Assembly (NCBI RefSeq): GCF_003590095.1
Contig: NC_039481.1
Span: 9,889,895-9,953,894, forward strand
DNA from: Trichoplusia ni
Lineage: Eukaryota; Arthropoda; Insecta; Lepidoptera; Noctuidae
Reading direction: 5' to 3'
DNA length: 64,000 nt
Shown here one piece after another: positions 1 to 12,200 of this stretch. The notes below the pieces were generated by a model. It saw only the letters and a program-made list of their open reading frames with translations, had not been told where the DNA came from and ran no database searches. A program made the position numbers and the translations under genes. Numbering within the stretch: the stretch's first letter is position 1; each line of letters opens with the position of its first letter.

Positions 1-258
1 TTGTAACTTTGAGTCGCAGAGCAGAAGACAGACTATTCGTGACGCCCTATTTAGTCTGTGAAAATAGAACGTATAAAATTATATGCAGTAACGCACACGC
101 GCGCCATGCAGTCTTTCTGAGCGCCGCAGACTCGTTCCCACAAAAAAGTGTGCCATCTGCGCTTCACCTGATTCTAATACCATCTTGTACCAGACATTGA
201 GGCACAAGCAGTTCAGAATTAAACAAGAATTCGTCTATAAATAGTTAAGATTATTGCT

Positions 259-2271
259 TTAGTTCCTTCTCCGCGACCGGACTACGGTCCAGCCGGGATC
301 TCCGTCCTCGTCCATTGGCTCTGGGTCTTGGGATTTCGACGCATGAGCCGCGGGAGCACCATTCACATTGTTGTTGACGCCTTCGTCTTCTTCACTACTG
401 CATGTCGAGTCATCGTCGGGGTTGCCGTGGCACTGGAAAATTATAATTTCTTGTCGAAATTGTGGTATGTGCACATTATACATGGTTGAGTGCAAGATGA
501 CACAAAAAATGTATGTGCTCGAATAGATAGTTTTATGTCTTGGGAGCATAAGAACTTTTTATGCAATGGATTTGAAATGATATAGGAAAAGTAGCTTAGG
601 TATAAGTGTTTGTAAATCACCAGAGTCCTAGTGGCATGAAATTGATAAAGGTCTTAAGAGTAGATGCTCTTAATCATTTGTAAGGTAGAATTAAAAAATA
701 CACTCTACCACCAGTTCCTAATTTTAAGCCAAGCATAGAATACTATACTAGATAATATATTAACACACTTTTACATTGCAATAAATACATAAACAACACC
801 CAGATGTACATAGAAAACAAGGAGTCTTCATGTATGTGACCTAAGTGTTTGTGAAACCCCTGCTATATTCCTTAGTGTGGGAGTTGTTTTAAAAAGAAAC
901 AGCTCATACAAATTTTAGCTTTGTTTTTAAATTTCCTTCACATGTTACCTCCACCAAAGCACTTGTTCCCAATAATATATCAAATTTAATTTACATTCAC
1001 CTGTGGCGGCACAGACTCATGTATGGGCTGGCTGAGCCACTTCTGGCATTTCGGCATGGCATCAATCCTGGCTCGAATCTCATCATGCCGGCCCTCTTTC
1101 AAAAGCCCAAGGAACTGTAGAAGTAAGACTGATATTTCTGAAAAATAGAGGCATAATAGGTTAACTCTGTAAAATAAACAGTACAAGTAAGATTTAATAG
1201 ATTTGGTTCATAGTCATGCTAGTTATGACATGTAACTCATGTATCATCATAATATTTCATTTTTTTAATGATACCTGTTGTCCTCAGTATCCGGCCATGG
1301 ATTCTATTCTAATTTTAAAAAAAAAATTGGGACCCATAGAGCATCATAGGTTGACTGAAATTGCAATTAAAAAAAGAACTGTTTGCTCAGATAACAGCAT
1401 ATTAATCTCTGTAGAAAAAAATGAGTTCCTGAACCAACTTCTTTAAAAGCATGTGTACATACCTCTTGGAGAATCATCATGACACACAGTCTCAAACTCC
1501 TCATCCATCAGGTCCTCAATCACCTCCGTCAGTTCATCTCGGTCAACTACATTCTCAACACAATATCTTGCTATGTACACTGCCATTAATTGTGCTGTCT
1601 GAAATAATAAGGTATAAATTTATTGGATGTGGTGGATGTGGTGGTTGCCTTGCCTGTAAGGTGTTCAAAGTTATATGTACTTCTTCTATGACATTACTGA
1701 CAAATTGTGAATGAAAATATTGTTGGACAACCTGGATTCATAATATTATAATCTGAAATTGTTAAGCCGCAGTAAGCTAGCATAGTTATGGAGTGCGTTA
1801 ATACGGGATATGTGCCTAGAAGTGGGATGTCTGTAAGCTGGTATTACTATTTTTATTGTGAGTTAATTGGTCAGCTTCACTGGTGTTAGAAAATAGTAGT
1901 TTGCATGTTATTACTTATAATAAACCAACCAGATAATAATAAAAAATGTTGAAATACCTTACATTTACATTTATTTATGAGTGGACCATATGTAATGTTG
2001 TTATTATTTTGACTGAAACATTTACCATGTTTCAGTCAGAATAAAAGACCACTTAAAAAGTTCTAAGTTGGTATTTAATTGAACAAATAACCACCAAACG
2101 TAGACCTAGAAAACTATTTAATGAAATGTAAATCACTGTTATTGATTAAACTTCTCTCGTTTATACCTTTTCGCCTCCAGGCGCTCCCATTCCATGTTCG
2201 ACGGCTAGCTGCAGAGCAGTCCAGTTATTGAGCACTAGGTCCACAATCGGTTTAAATTCGTCGTATAACAT
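259..2271 (-). CDS. TSR2: Pre-rRNA-processing protein TSR2 homolog (4 exons)
   Basis: TSR2 is a small acidic chaperone/escortin for ribosomal protein eS26 in 40S subunit maturation. Four coding exons are read on the minus strand: 2271-2167, 1598-1463, 1137-1001 and 432-259. All have GT-AG borders, and the total is 552 nt (183 residues plus stop) with consistent phases (0, 1, 0). The N-terminal exon contains the family hallmark NNWTALQLAVEHG. Exons 2-3 give the helical core (YIARYCVENVVDRDEL, then EISVLLLQFLGLLKEG). The last exon is an acidic, low-complexity tail rich in D/E/S ending in the typical DPGWTVVRSRRRN stop. The length is close to insect and vertebrate TSR2. The start is the first ATG of the conserved exon. 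The gene lies head-to-head with TopBP1 about 1.03 kb away. Family identity is confident from the motif; exact splice junctions are inferred. Confidence 0.9.
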
Positions 2272-2926
2272 TTTGCTTTAATAACACTTTACCCTAAATA
2301 TAAGCGACTAGAACATCTCACATTTTTATAACCTAACGAAATAACGAGCGAATCGTAAACCAAGTATTATTACACAGATAACAAATTGCTCAAAAATATA
2401 TATGTAGTTCAAAAATATAAAAAATCTGGTTTACGTTTTTGAGTTCTGCCTTGCTAGAGTATCGTTTATCGTTATTTATTGTTTGTGATATAGGCAAAGA
2501 TGTAGCGTAGTTTAAATATGTAAGGTATAGGCAATAAGGTATACCAGTATATATAATGTACTCTTTGGGTATAGGTACATGTTTAATGAGATTTTAATTT
2601 GGCCTACAGTTTATAGGGTGCGTATAATTTAAAGGGTTATAAATAAAGTTCAATTCCAAAACAATTATAACAGGCATAGAACTGAGACGTGGAGTTATTA
2701 TAAAATTAAACTGTTATCACCCTTCGATATAATACCAGTCAATGATTTCAATTCATCCAAATGTTACCGAATCAGCAGCGGCAATCGCGTCCTCTGATGG
2801 AAGTAGAAATACTGTTTTTTTACTGCTTATTTTTTTTTTCAAGTATTACATAATTTCAACTTTGTAAGACCAAGAATAACAGAGAATACGATTCCAATAG
2901 ATTGACATTATTTAAAACATTCGTCT

Positions 2927-3057
2927 GCAAGAATAGTCGAGTGGTTGAAATCAAGGTAACTACGCCAAACCCATTGAGCTCGACGTGTCACGGGTTTTGA
3001 GGATCATGATCGAGGATAAGGATTTGTGTGATCCTTATTAAATTAAATTCCCTACCG
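2927..3057 (+). repeat. Degenerate tRNA-headed SINE relic
   Basis: An A-box-like TAGTCGAGTGGTTGA is followed by a degraded B-box region and the phrase GGATTTGTGTGATCC. The same phrase recurs in other SINE copies of this window (about 51.6 kb plus strand; 12.4, 46.0 and 63.7 kb minus strand). It lies in the TSR2-TopBP1 intergenic region. Confidence 0.4.
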
Positions 3058-3113
3058 TGGGAGTCCTTAATAAAAAGTAAATAATTTTCAACGTTTCCAA
3101 ACGAAATTTTCGA

Positions 3114-3124
3114 AAGATGGCGGC
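3114..3124 (+). promoter_or_regulatory. YY1/Pho-like motif upstream of TopBP1
   Basis: AAGATGGCGGC matches the YY1 consensus (AAnATGGCGGC). It lies 175 bp before the TopBP1 ATG and about 45 bp before a TCAGT arthropod initiator at 3169-3173. This arrangement is common in TATA-less housekeeping promoters. Binding is inferred. Confidence 0.45.
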
Positions 3125-3298
3125 AAATTCCTCTTTCAACCGTCATCTGTTGAGCTGTCTTCATTCATTCAGTAGAAAAATTGTAAACAAATCGCGATGA
3201 GGTTAAATCTTTGTGCTTTTCAAAAAGAAGAATATCATTTTGTTGAAGAGTTGTGTTAAGTTGTTTGTAATTGTGTATGCTGTGTTACGTGAAAAAAA

Positions 3299-6200
3299 AT
3301 GACTGAGGATATAAGTGTAACGTTTATTATTCCAAAAGACTGCCGAAATGAGAGTGAGTGTTCAGAGGAGATGCAATTAGCGTTTCTGGTAAGTTATCTG
3401 CGTAAATAGTATGATTATATATTTATATTATTGCCGATATTATGTTCCATTAGTGTTAAACAGAACTTTAAACATGTTATTTAAACACTAGTAATTGTTT
3501 TATATGTCTCTGAAGAGGGTAAAGGAAACGGAAAACTGATAGTGGTAAACGACGTTCAGCTTAATCTAAACACAGCTGTAATCTATTATAAACGTATATA
3601 TTGTATATGCAATGCAAGTTTATGTAGTTATTGATTTTGTCTATGATGTTATAGCATATTAACATCTATCATATTATCTTATCAATATTTAAATGAGATA
3701 AAAGAAGGATATGTGATGATATTTACCATAGGAAATATGATAAATATGAAAATAAATATATGATACATGCCTGTTGACTCCTAAGTACTGGACAAGAGTC
3801 TTGTATGAAACTCTATGTTTAATAAGATTTATAATTCCTCCGATTGGAATACAATACATACAATATATACTGACGACCTCCGTGGTCGAGTGGCGTACAC
3901 ACCGGTCAAGGTGTCGCTAGCTCTGAGGTCCCGGGTTCGATCCCCGGTCGGGTCAATGTAAAAATTCACATTTGAACATTTTCTCGGGTCTGGGTGTTTG
4001 TGGTACCTTCGTTGTATCTGAATTCCATAACACAAGTGCTTTAGCAACTTACTTTGGGTTCAGAACAATGTATGTGATGTTGTCCGCATTTATTTATTAT
4101 TTATTTTATTTATTTAATACATGTGTTACAGTTGCTAGTCAGTCTGAACTTGTTACCAAATCCTTGTACATTTGTAGCTTTTACCACAGAAGGGTAAGTG
4201 TAAGGGTTTTGTACTGGGGTCAGTGGAAGACTGACACTCCCTTCCCCTTAACCTAAAGTGAGAGTCATTTGATGATTTTGTGAAAAAAAGTTTTAAGAAT
4301 ACAATGATTTTCTATAACAATAACAGTTTTTTCTACAGTATTTTTGTTTCTTGGCTTCAGACTTGTGAACAGCATTGTGGAGGAGGTTTGCAAGCAAGAT
4401 GGGTGCATGAAGATAAATGGACCAAGTTTGATGGTCTCACGAAACGAGATGTATTTGTATTGACAGAGTTTGAAGGAGATTTATACAGCAAATTGCAAAA
4501 AACAAAGTGTTTGTAAGTATGGCTTTTGGCTTTAGAAATATCTTGTTTAATTTTTGTGTTGAATGTTAGCCTAATCTCTAACATTTGTAATATTGCTTAA
4601 CTGTTAATTTGCTTAAATAGATGACATGTACCTTCTGGAAACTTCATTGATTATTCATATTCATATTATTTATTAGCATTCCACAATGTTTACACAGATG
4701 TTACAAAAGGGTTAGAGCATTTGTATATGGTAAATAAACAGGTAGTATCAGTATTAAAAACATAGTTACTAAAATATCTATTTTTGGAAATTGGGATGTG
4801 TTAAGTGCTTTTATGTAATTTTTGGTATGTTATGTACGATTATGTTATGGTATCCAGTTGTTTATATGATTGTTTTATTTAGAGTTTATTAAACACAGTC
4901 CCACCTCGAAAATACTTCCGAATCTATTGTAATCTGGCTTCATGACCTCTATGTTTCCTTTCATTGAATAAACATAGCAGATTTAGTTACCCTATATCTT
5001 TCCTTAGACTGGTTGGTCCCCGCTGTTTATCATGCTGTCTGACAGAAGGTACCCCAATCCCTTCGGGCCCGGAGCCTGTGTACACAATAGCGATGAGAGG
5101 TCTGGTTGTTACAGCCAGTGGATTGACCAAGGCGCAAAAGGTACTTTAGGTTTTGAACTGATTGATTATTAGTTAGTATGTGTTATCTATGCAAATATAT
5201 TTGTAGCCTTAATAATGGAAAAGTGAAAAATTTTCTTACTGCATGATCAAAAAACAATAAAAAAAAAGTTATGGCAGTTTAGTGAATCTCATAAAAAATT
5301 GTTTAAAAGATAGGTTACAAAAAAGACTCAGATAAACAAAGTCAAACATAGCTACTAAAGAAGAATGAAATGATAAATATTGATCTAATATGCTTGCTTT
5401 TTCAGGAAGAAATAAAGAAGAAAGTGCATTGGATGGGCGGCATATACAACACTGTTCTAACAGATGACACAACTCATCTAATATCAGACACAGTTCTCTC
5501 TGACAAGTATATTGTGAGTATTTTTATTCCACTTATGATAACTATGAGTTGTGTGAGAAAGAGGAATTGAATCATCTGAGAAATTAGACAAAGCAATATA
5601 TTGTGGAGAACAGCTTTCTTCAGTCGACTTATGTGGTATGTTTATTTACAGAAAGCTGTAGAAAAAGGCATCCCAGTTATGGCAATGACTTGGCTGCAAG
5701 CGGTATGGGACGCGTCCCTCCGCGCCAACGTCAGCGGTGCCTCTACAGACTTCCTCGTCCACCGATTACCACCATTCACGAACCTTCAAGTCACGACGTC
5801 TGGTATCACTAAGAAGGAGAAGCAGTTAGTGATGAAGCTCGTGAATGAGCACGGAGGAGTATTCTCAGGAGCCTTCCAGAGTGAGACCACTGATGTTGTG
5901 GTGTTGACCAAGTTAGTGTAACTTTTGTCATGTAAACTCCTTTCTAGAAGATAATAAGACTATTTTTTTAATACCTAATAAATAAAACTATTTTAGCTAG
6001 TGTAACTATTTCAAGTACAAAACAGGTGAATTTGAAATAATTACTCATAAAATAAAGCCTGCTCACAGTGCTCACCGACACTCGATTAAATTATATGGGT
6101 TTAAATGGTAAAACAAACATCAAAATCGGTATAACCAACCTAAATTTCTAAGGTTTAGAAAAATATGAATTTTAATCTATGATCATCTTTTAGATGTGTA

Positions 6201-9200
6201 ATATAATACTTTTAATTGTAAACCACCTTTCCAGAGACGGTGTCGGTAGTGAGAAGTACAAAGCCGCGCTAGAGTACGGCAAGGCGGTGGTCCTGCCCGC
6301 CTGGGTCAAGGACTCGGCCGCCAGGGGCGTGGCGCTGCCGCTCGCCAAGTACCGGGTGGCCGGGGCCTCCACATCCTCACCACTCGCCGAGTCCAGGCTG
6401 CCTGATATGAGTAAGGGCTTATTGATAAAAGTAGTATTATAACGAGAATGGTCAAAATTGTGTGAAACTTTTTTTGGAATGGACTATTGAACCAAATATT
6501 TCTTGCTTAAAAATAATGAAATTTAAGCACAAGAGCTTTTGGATATTTTGATTTTTGGGGGATTTTTGGAGGGGCTGCTTTTTCATCCCGGCATTTCCAC
6601 GAAAACGGTACCCGCTGTGCGCTGTAAACTGAAGTCCATGCGTACGAACTCGCGGGCAACAGCTAGTAGTAGTATAAAATCTCTTCAAACATCCGAATAT
6701 TAGACAAACCTTTAATACAACTTTGTAAATCTGGCATGTGTTAGTCTAAACTAAATGTTTGAGTATTCATCTAAAGTTAACTTTAAAATGTGTTGACAGG
6801 TTTAAACTTCTCCCGTATCACAAACTTGAGGCCGCCGAGCAATTTCGTTGATGAAACAAGGTCTGCTGATGTATCGGTCATGTCGGGGAAGGGGGTCAAG
6901 GTATATGAATCATTTAATTAGACTAGACATGGATACTAAATGTTAACATAATTAAAAATAATGTTTTTATTCTACAGTTAACCCAGGATGCGAAAAAAGC
7001 TGACGTGTCTATAGACAAAGAAATATTAACAGCATTTGAAAATTTTGATATGAGTCTCATCAAAAAGGCTGGTCCTATATTTGATGGGTTCTGTGTAAGT
7101 ACCTATTTACATTTATTTTATTACTTAGGCCCTGCTTCAATTTCTACTAATATTTTGTAAATTATTACATGAAGATTCTTAAGAGAATGAGTTTTTTTGA
7201 AAAACATCAGTTTTTTTTTTATATCGGTTGGGTCTGAAACTAGTCGGGCACTCCCGATAAATACGCGTGAGTAAACCGTTGTATCATTTAATATCAGAAA
7301 TTGTTAACGGATTATAATAGCTACGTGTAAAAATTTTAAATTTAGATTTAAAAGTATTTAACACTACTCTAATAAACTCCCATAGATCTGGGTATCGGGC
7401 GTAGAGGGCGCGCTACGCGAGCGCCTGTCGGCGTGCGTGTCGCGCTGCGGCGGCGTGCGCTACGACGGGCCGCACTCGCGCGTGACGCACTGCGTAGCGC
7501 CGCGTAGCGCCGCCGCCGCCGCCGCGCGCCGCCTGCCCGCCGCGCCCGTGCTCAGCCCGCTGTGGCTGCTGCGCAGTGTGGAGGCGGGCCGCGCGCTGGA
7601 CGAGGCTCAGGTACTTATATATTGGCTTTTTACATTATAACTTTCCTATTCACTTCAGTACCTCTTAAAAATTTGCTAGTACAAAGTGAATTGTTCAAAT
7701 TAAGTTGCTTCATTCTCTAAGTTTTGTATGTAACTTATCAATTTCTATATGCGCGAATCTGCGTGTTATCCATTGTAATGTGCCATTCAAAAAGCACTTT
7801 TTAGAAGCTTAATTTCAGTGATTAGGAGGAATTGAATTTTGATGAATTGATTGACTTGGTATTACACCTATAACCCTCGATGTGCCTATTTTCGCTTACG
7901 AAATTGACTTAGAATGTACCTCCATCCTTTATAATGAAAAAGACGAAGCTCCACCAAGCCACCTGACTTTAATAAACCTAAATAACCACCCCCCCCCTCC
8001 CCCTACAGTTCGTAATAGACACGAAGCCGTCGACCCCGGGCAAGTCGAGTGCCCGCAAGCCCCGGCCCGAGCCGGCCTCGCCCATGAGCAAGCGCAACCT
8101 GGCGCTACTGCGGCGGGGCCCGCTAGACCTGCCCCCGCCCACGCCCGAGGTGGACGAACCGCAAGACGAACTGGTTAACCATTATTTGAGTCGTGAGTAT
8201 GTTCTTAATGATATAAGTACATCATATTGCCCTAAAAACCCGTGGTCGTTGTACAATGAATCGCTATTTACTGTATACACCAATCAAATGCGGGACACCC
8301 TGTACGCTGGTTCAGGTCTCTAAGTAACTGACACTACTCCCTACTCCCCGAGGGGGCGGGTGTCTATAAGAATTCAGGAGATTGAGCTAAAAAGGTACCT
8401 CAAACTTGTTAATAGGATCAACTAAGATTTATTTCGTGTTAAAATATTATTTCAAAGACAAGAAGATGTTATTCCAGTACCTAACAATAATCTAGAATAT
8501 ATTTTTTCCCCTAGCCCACTTAGTCCCACTGCTGGGCAAAAGCCTTCCCTAAATCCTTCCATGATATTCTATCTGATGCGGCCCCTATCTGTGATAGCCT
8601 AATGCGACATAACCATAAAAATGTAGTGTCATTTTGACTTAACAGAGAAAGTACCAGAACCAGAAGAATCGAAATCACCGGAGCCGAAGCGCAACGTAAC
8701 CGTGCGACAGGAACAACCTGACGTCACGGAGGATATGGCTGAGGACCCCACCGAGGAGATCGAACAAATATTTAGGGGTAAATGATAAAATCCTTATTGC
8801 TTCGGAATAAGGTTGAATTTTGATTGTAGATTATGCGGTTTAATAGTCATATTTCCCATGTTGAAAATTGCACAGTCCTATAGTAGTCTGTAGGTTATCT
8901 GTGTCATCAGTTCATTACCATCCTAGCCCTGTCCCAACTATGTTGGGCTCGGTTTCCAGTCTAACCGGATGCAGTTTTATAAGAAGCGGCAGCCTATCTG
9001 ACCTCTTCAACCCAATTACTTAGGCAAAACGATACCCCTTCTTAGTCAGACTGGTTGTCAGAATTTTTCAAGCTTTTGACTGTCAAACAGTCACTGTTGA
9101 CCAACAATTTAACGTGCTTTCTGAAACACGGAGAACTTGTTATCTTCGGACCGATTATGCACTTGTGGCCTAGCCATTCAATATCAAATATTAAATCTTA

Positions 9201-12200
9201 ATATATCATAATGATTATAAATATACTATTCCAGGCATGAAAATCGAAGTGCAAGGTCTCGACGAGGACGCCATCTGTGAGCTAGGCGCGGAAGTGTCTG
9301 CGGCGGGCGGGAGGCTGGTCGCGGCCGGCGCGGGCGGCTCGCATGTACTCGTGCCGCTGGACTTCGACACGGACGAACTGCTGAACGGGAAGGCAGAGCC
9401 TGTCACTGTGTTCTGGGTGGTCAGTGGAATATATACTTTAGTAGATAGAGATAGAGTTGATGTTGCTTCCTAGCGAGTGATAGTGTAGGAGGGTGGAAGT
9501 GCGAAGCAAAGATGTGTGGCGGACCGTGTGGAGGATGCTGCGGCGGTGGATGCTGCGGCGGATGCTGTTGCCCTTGCATCACGATCTACACCTTTTTTTT
9601 TTTGTTTTGTTTAGGCCGGGGAATCCTCATGGACACCCACTCCCTCGGGGGAGGAAATGGGTAATGTCAGACTTTTACTGACTAAACCTGAACCGCCGTG
9701 CTACGTCATTAGCGTTTTTGTGTCCACAAAGATTTGGCACGGTAGTGGCACGAGTAGCGCCCATTCGCACAGACAAGCCATGGTGTCTGTGTTGAATCTG
9801 GGCGCTCCGGCGCCTTCGATGTTATGTTTTCTTCGAAGTATACTCCGTGCCGTTTTGTGGAAAATAAACTATTATAAATAAGCCTGGATGAGTACGTGAG
9901 CTGTGAGATAAGAGCGGGCTATTTTGATTACGTTTAACCAGATCTTTGCTGATTTTTTTTCGGGAACTAATAGCTAAATAATACATGTTTATTTATCACT
10001 TACATTTTGACTTCTGCCATTTAATAAAACATTTCTTTTTACCTCACAAATCAACTGCTTAATCTCAAAACATTATAACCTCAACAGAAAGACTGCCTGT
10101 CGCAACAAGAGCTGGTCCCTATCCAGTACTACCACCGCTCGGTGAAGGTCCCCGCGGGCGCGCCGCTGGCCGGCGTCGTGGCCAGTCTCAGCACCTACAG
10201 CGGCGTCGAGCGGGCCTTCCTGGATGAACTGGCCAAGCTGCTGGGAGCTACGTGAGGATATATATAATTATATACTGGATATTGTTCGCTGATTCGCCCA
10301 CACGGAGGCTGGTTATGTTAATAAATTCGTCGTTCGTCGGCGTTAAGGAATTTAATCTTTGGTCGCGGGGGTCTTCACAAACATTCAATTCATATGAAGC
10401 TAAACTCAAGACAAACATTCGTGGATCGAACAAATGCTTCTCCTAGGTGGGTATCGAATCCGCCACATGTTGCTATCTGTGGGTGTTTGGCATGGAGACT
10501 TCAACTAGGCTAAGCAAAGTGTCAGCTAGCTCCATATATACAACTAACGTTAATTTATTTAGCCGTTTGAGCGAGAAGAGGGTAATAAACATACATACGT
10601 AGACACAGTTACACAGGTTCACACACATATACACAATTTTATAACTGCGACAGTATGTACTTTCGCATTTGTAAAACTCTACAATATGATTATTCCTTAT
10701 TAAATGATGTAACGGATTCCGCGGCGTAATATATAATCCCGCCGCGTCTGCTCATGATTAAGGACTCCGGTTGAGTCCGAAACTAGTCGGGCTACCCCGA
10801 TAAATACGCGTGAGTAAACCGTTACATCATTTAATAATGAATCAGTCTCACGATAGTTTTTATAAAAATATGATTATTCCTCTGTCAGTACCCAGCTCCG
10901 CTTCTGCCGCCGCAACACAGCGACGGCCCTGGCGTCCACTCACCTGATCTGCCCGACGGCGGCCGGCGACAAGTACGCGGGCGCGCTCAAGTGGGGGCTG
11001 CCCGCCGTCACCGCGGACTGGCTCGCGGCCTGCGCGGGCCAGGGCCGCAGGGTTAGTGAAAAGGAATACCTCGTGGGGGAGACTAAAGGTCGGTTGGAGG
11101 CTTTCAATACTTGATCTATTGACTCAGTTGTATCAAGGTCCTATACTGGACGTGCTAAGAAAGTGTTTTTCTTTTTAAAACTAAATGATTTCCCTGCTCG
11201 TTTTAAAATATAGGTAATAGTTTTTGTGCCATCTGTTTTTCGTTCTATTTAGCGATTGTCTGTTAGCACACAGTCAGGCATTCTTCCCAAAACATTCGCG
11301 TGACGCGTCCGTCTGGGGACATTCGATAGAAGTAATAACTTAAAAATAACTATAAAGCTACTTACAGCTAGCGTTTATGCGAGAAATATAAGGGGCGCCG
11401 TCATGCGTTACGTTACGAAGCGGTTTACTCTTCCATGAAAACTTACTTTTATATTTGTAACTTACGCTATATTGCGAACTGAAGGATCTATAATTGGCTA
11501 CAGTATTTTTATTTATTCCTAAATGCCATATAAGGTGTGTGTACACAACAAATATATTCAAAATCCGCACCAAAATAAAAAAACAAACTAATTCATATAC
11601 CTTATCTAACCCACAGCACCACCATCACCACAACCACAACCAGAACCAACCGATCCAATAGAAGTGGCACCCGAACCAGAAAAACAATCTCCACAACAAC
11701 AGAACATACAAGAGCACATCGCGACAGACAAGGAGAACGCCATGCTGCCGCCCGCCGCACGACGCGGGTCTGTGCCCAGTCGAGAACAAACTCCTAGTAA
11801 GAAAGGTAAGGGGCTAAAATGGGTGTTGACGTGTGTTACCAAGGTGAGTTTTTGTTCAAGATTCCGTCAATGTTTGCTAGTATATTTAATTTAAATCATT
11901 GGCCTAGCCTTTTCCCAACTATTTTGGGGTCGGCTACCAGTCTAACCGTTTTCAGTTAAGTACCAGTGTTTTACAAGGAGCGACTGCCTATCTGACCTCC
12001 TCAACCCAGTTACCTGGGCAGCACGATACCCCTTGGTTAGACTGGTTGTCAGACTTTTTCAAGCTTCTAACTACCTGTAACGACTGTCCAAGATGTAGAA
12101 ATAACAGACGGGACCCTCAATTTAACGTGCCTTCCGAAACACGGAGGAACTTGTTATGACAAAGATGGTCAGCCATCTACGGACCAACCGCGTCAAGCAT

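Larger units (their letters stand above)
2272..3298. promoter_or_regulatory. Intergenic region between divergent TSR2 and TopBP1, likely holding both promoters
   Basis: About 1.03 kb separates the two start codons. It holds the 5' ends and presumably the promoters of both housekeeping genes. The right part (3114-3173) has a YY1/Pho-like site and a TCAGT initiator. A SINE-like relic sits at about 2930-3060. No TATA box is evident close to the TopBP1 start. That the region works as two promoters is inferred from gene orientation. Confidence 0.5.

Noticed and set aside
3875..3953. tRNA gene at 3.9 kb (and 59.92 kb)
   Set aside because: A and B boxes are good, but the acceptor stem pairs over only about four bases and an identical non-tRNA body follows both copies. 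This is a SINE.
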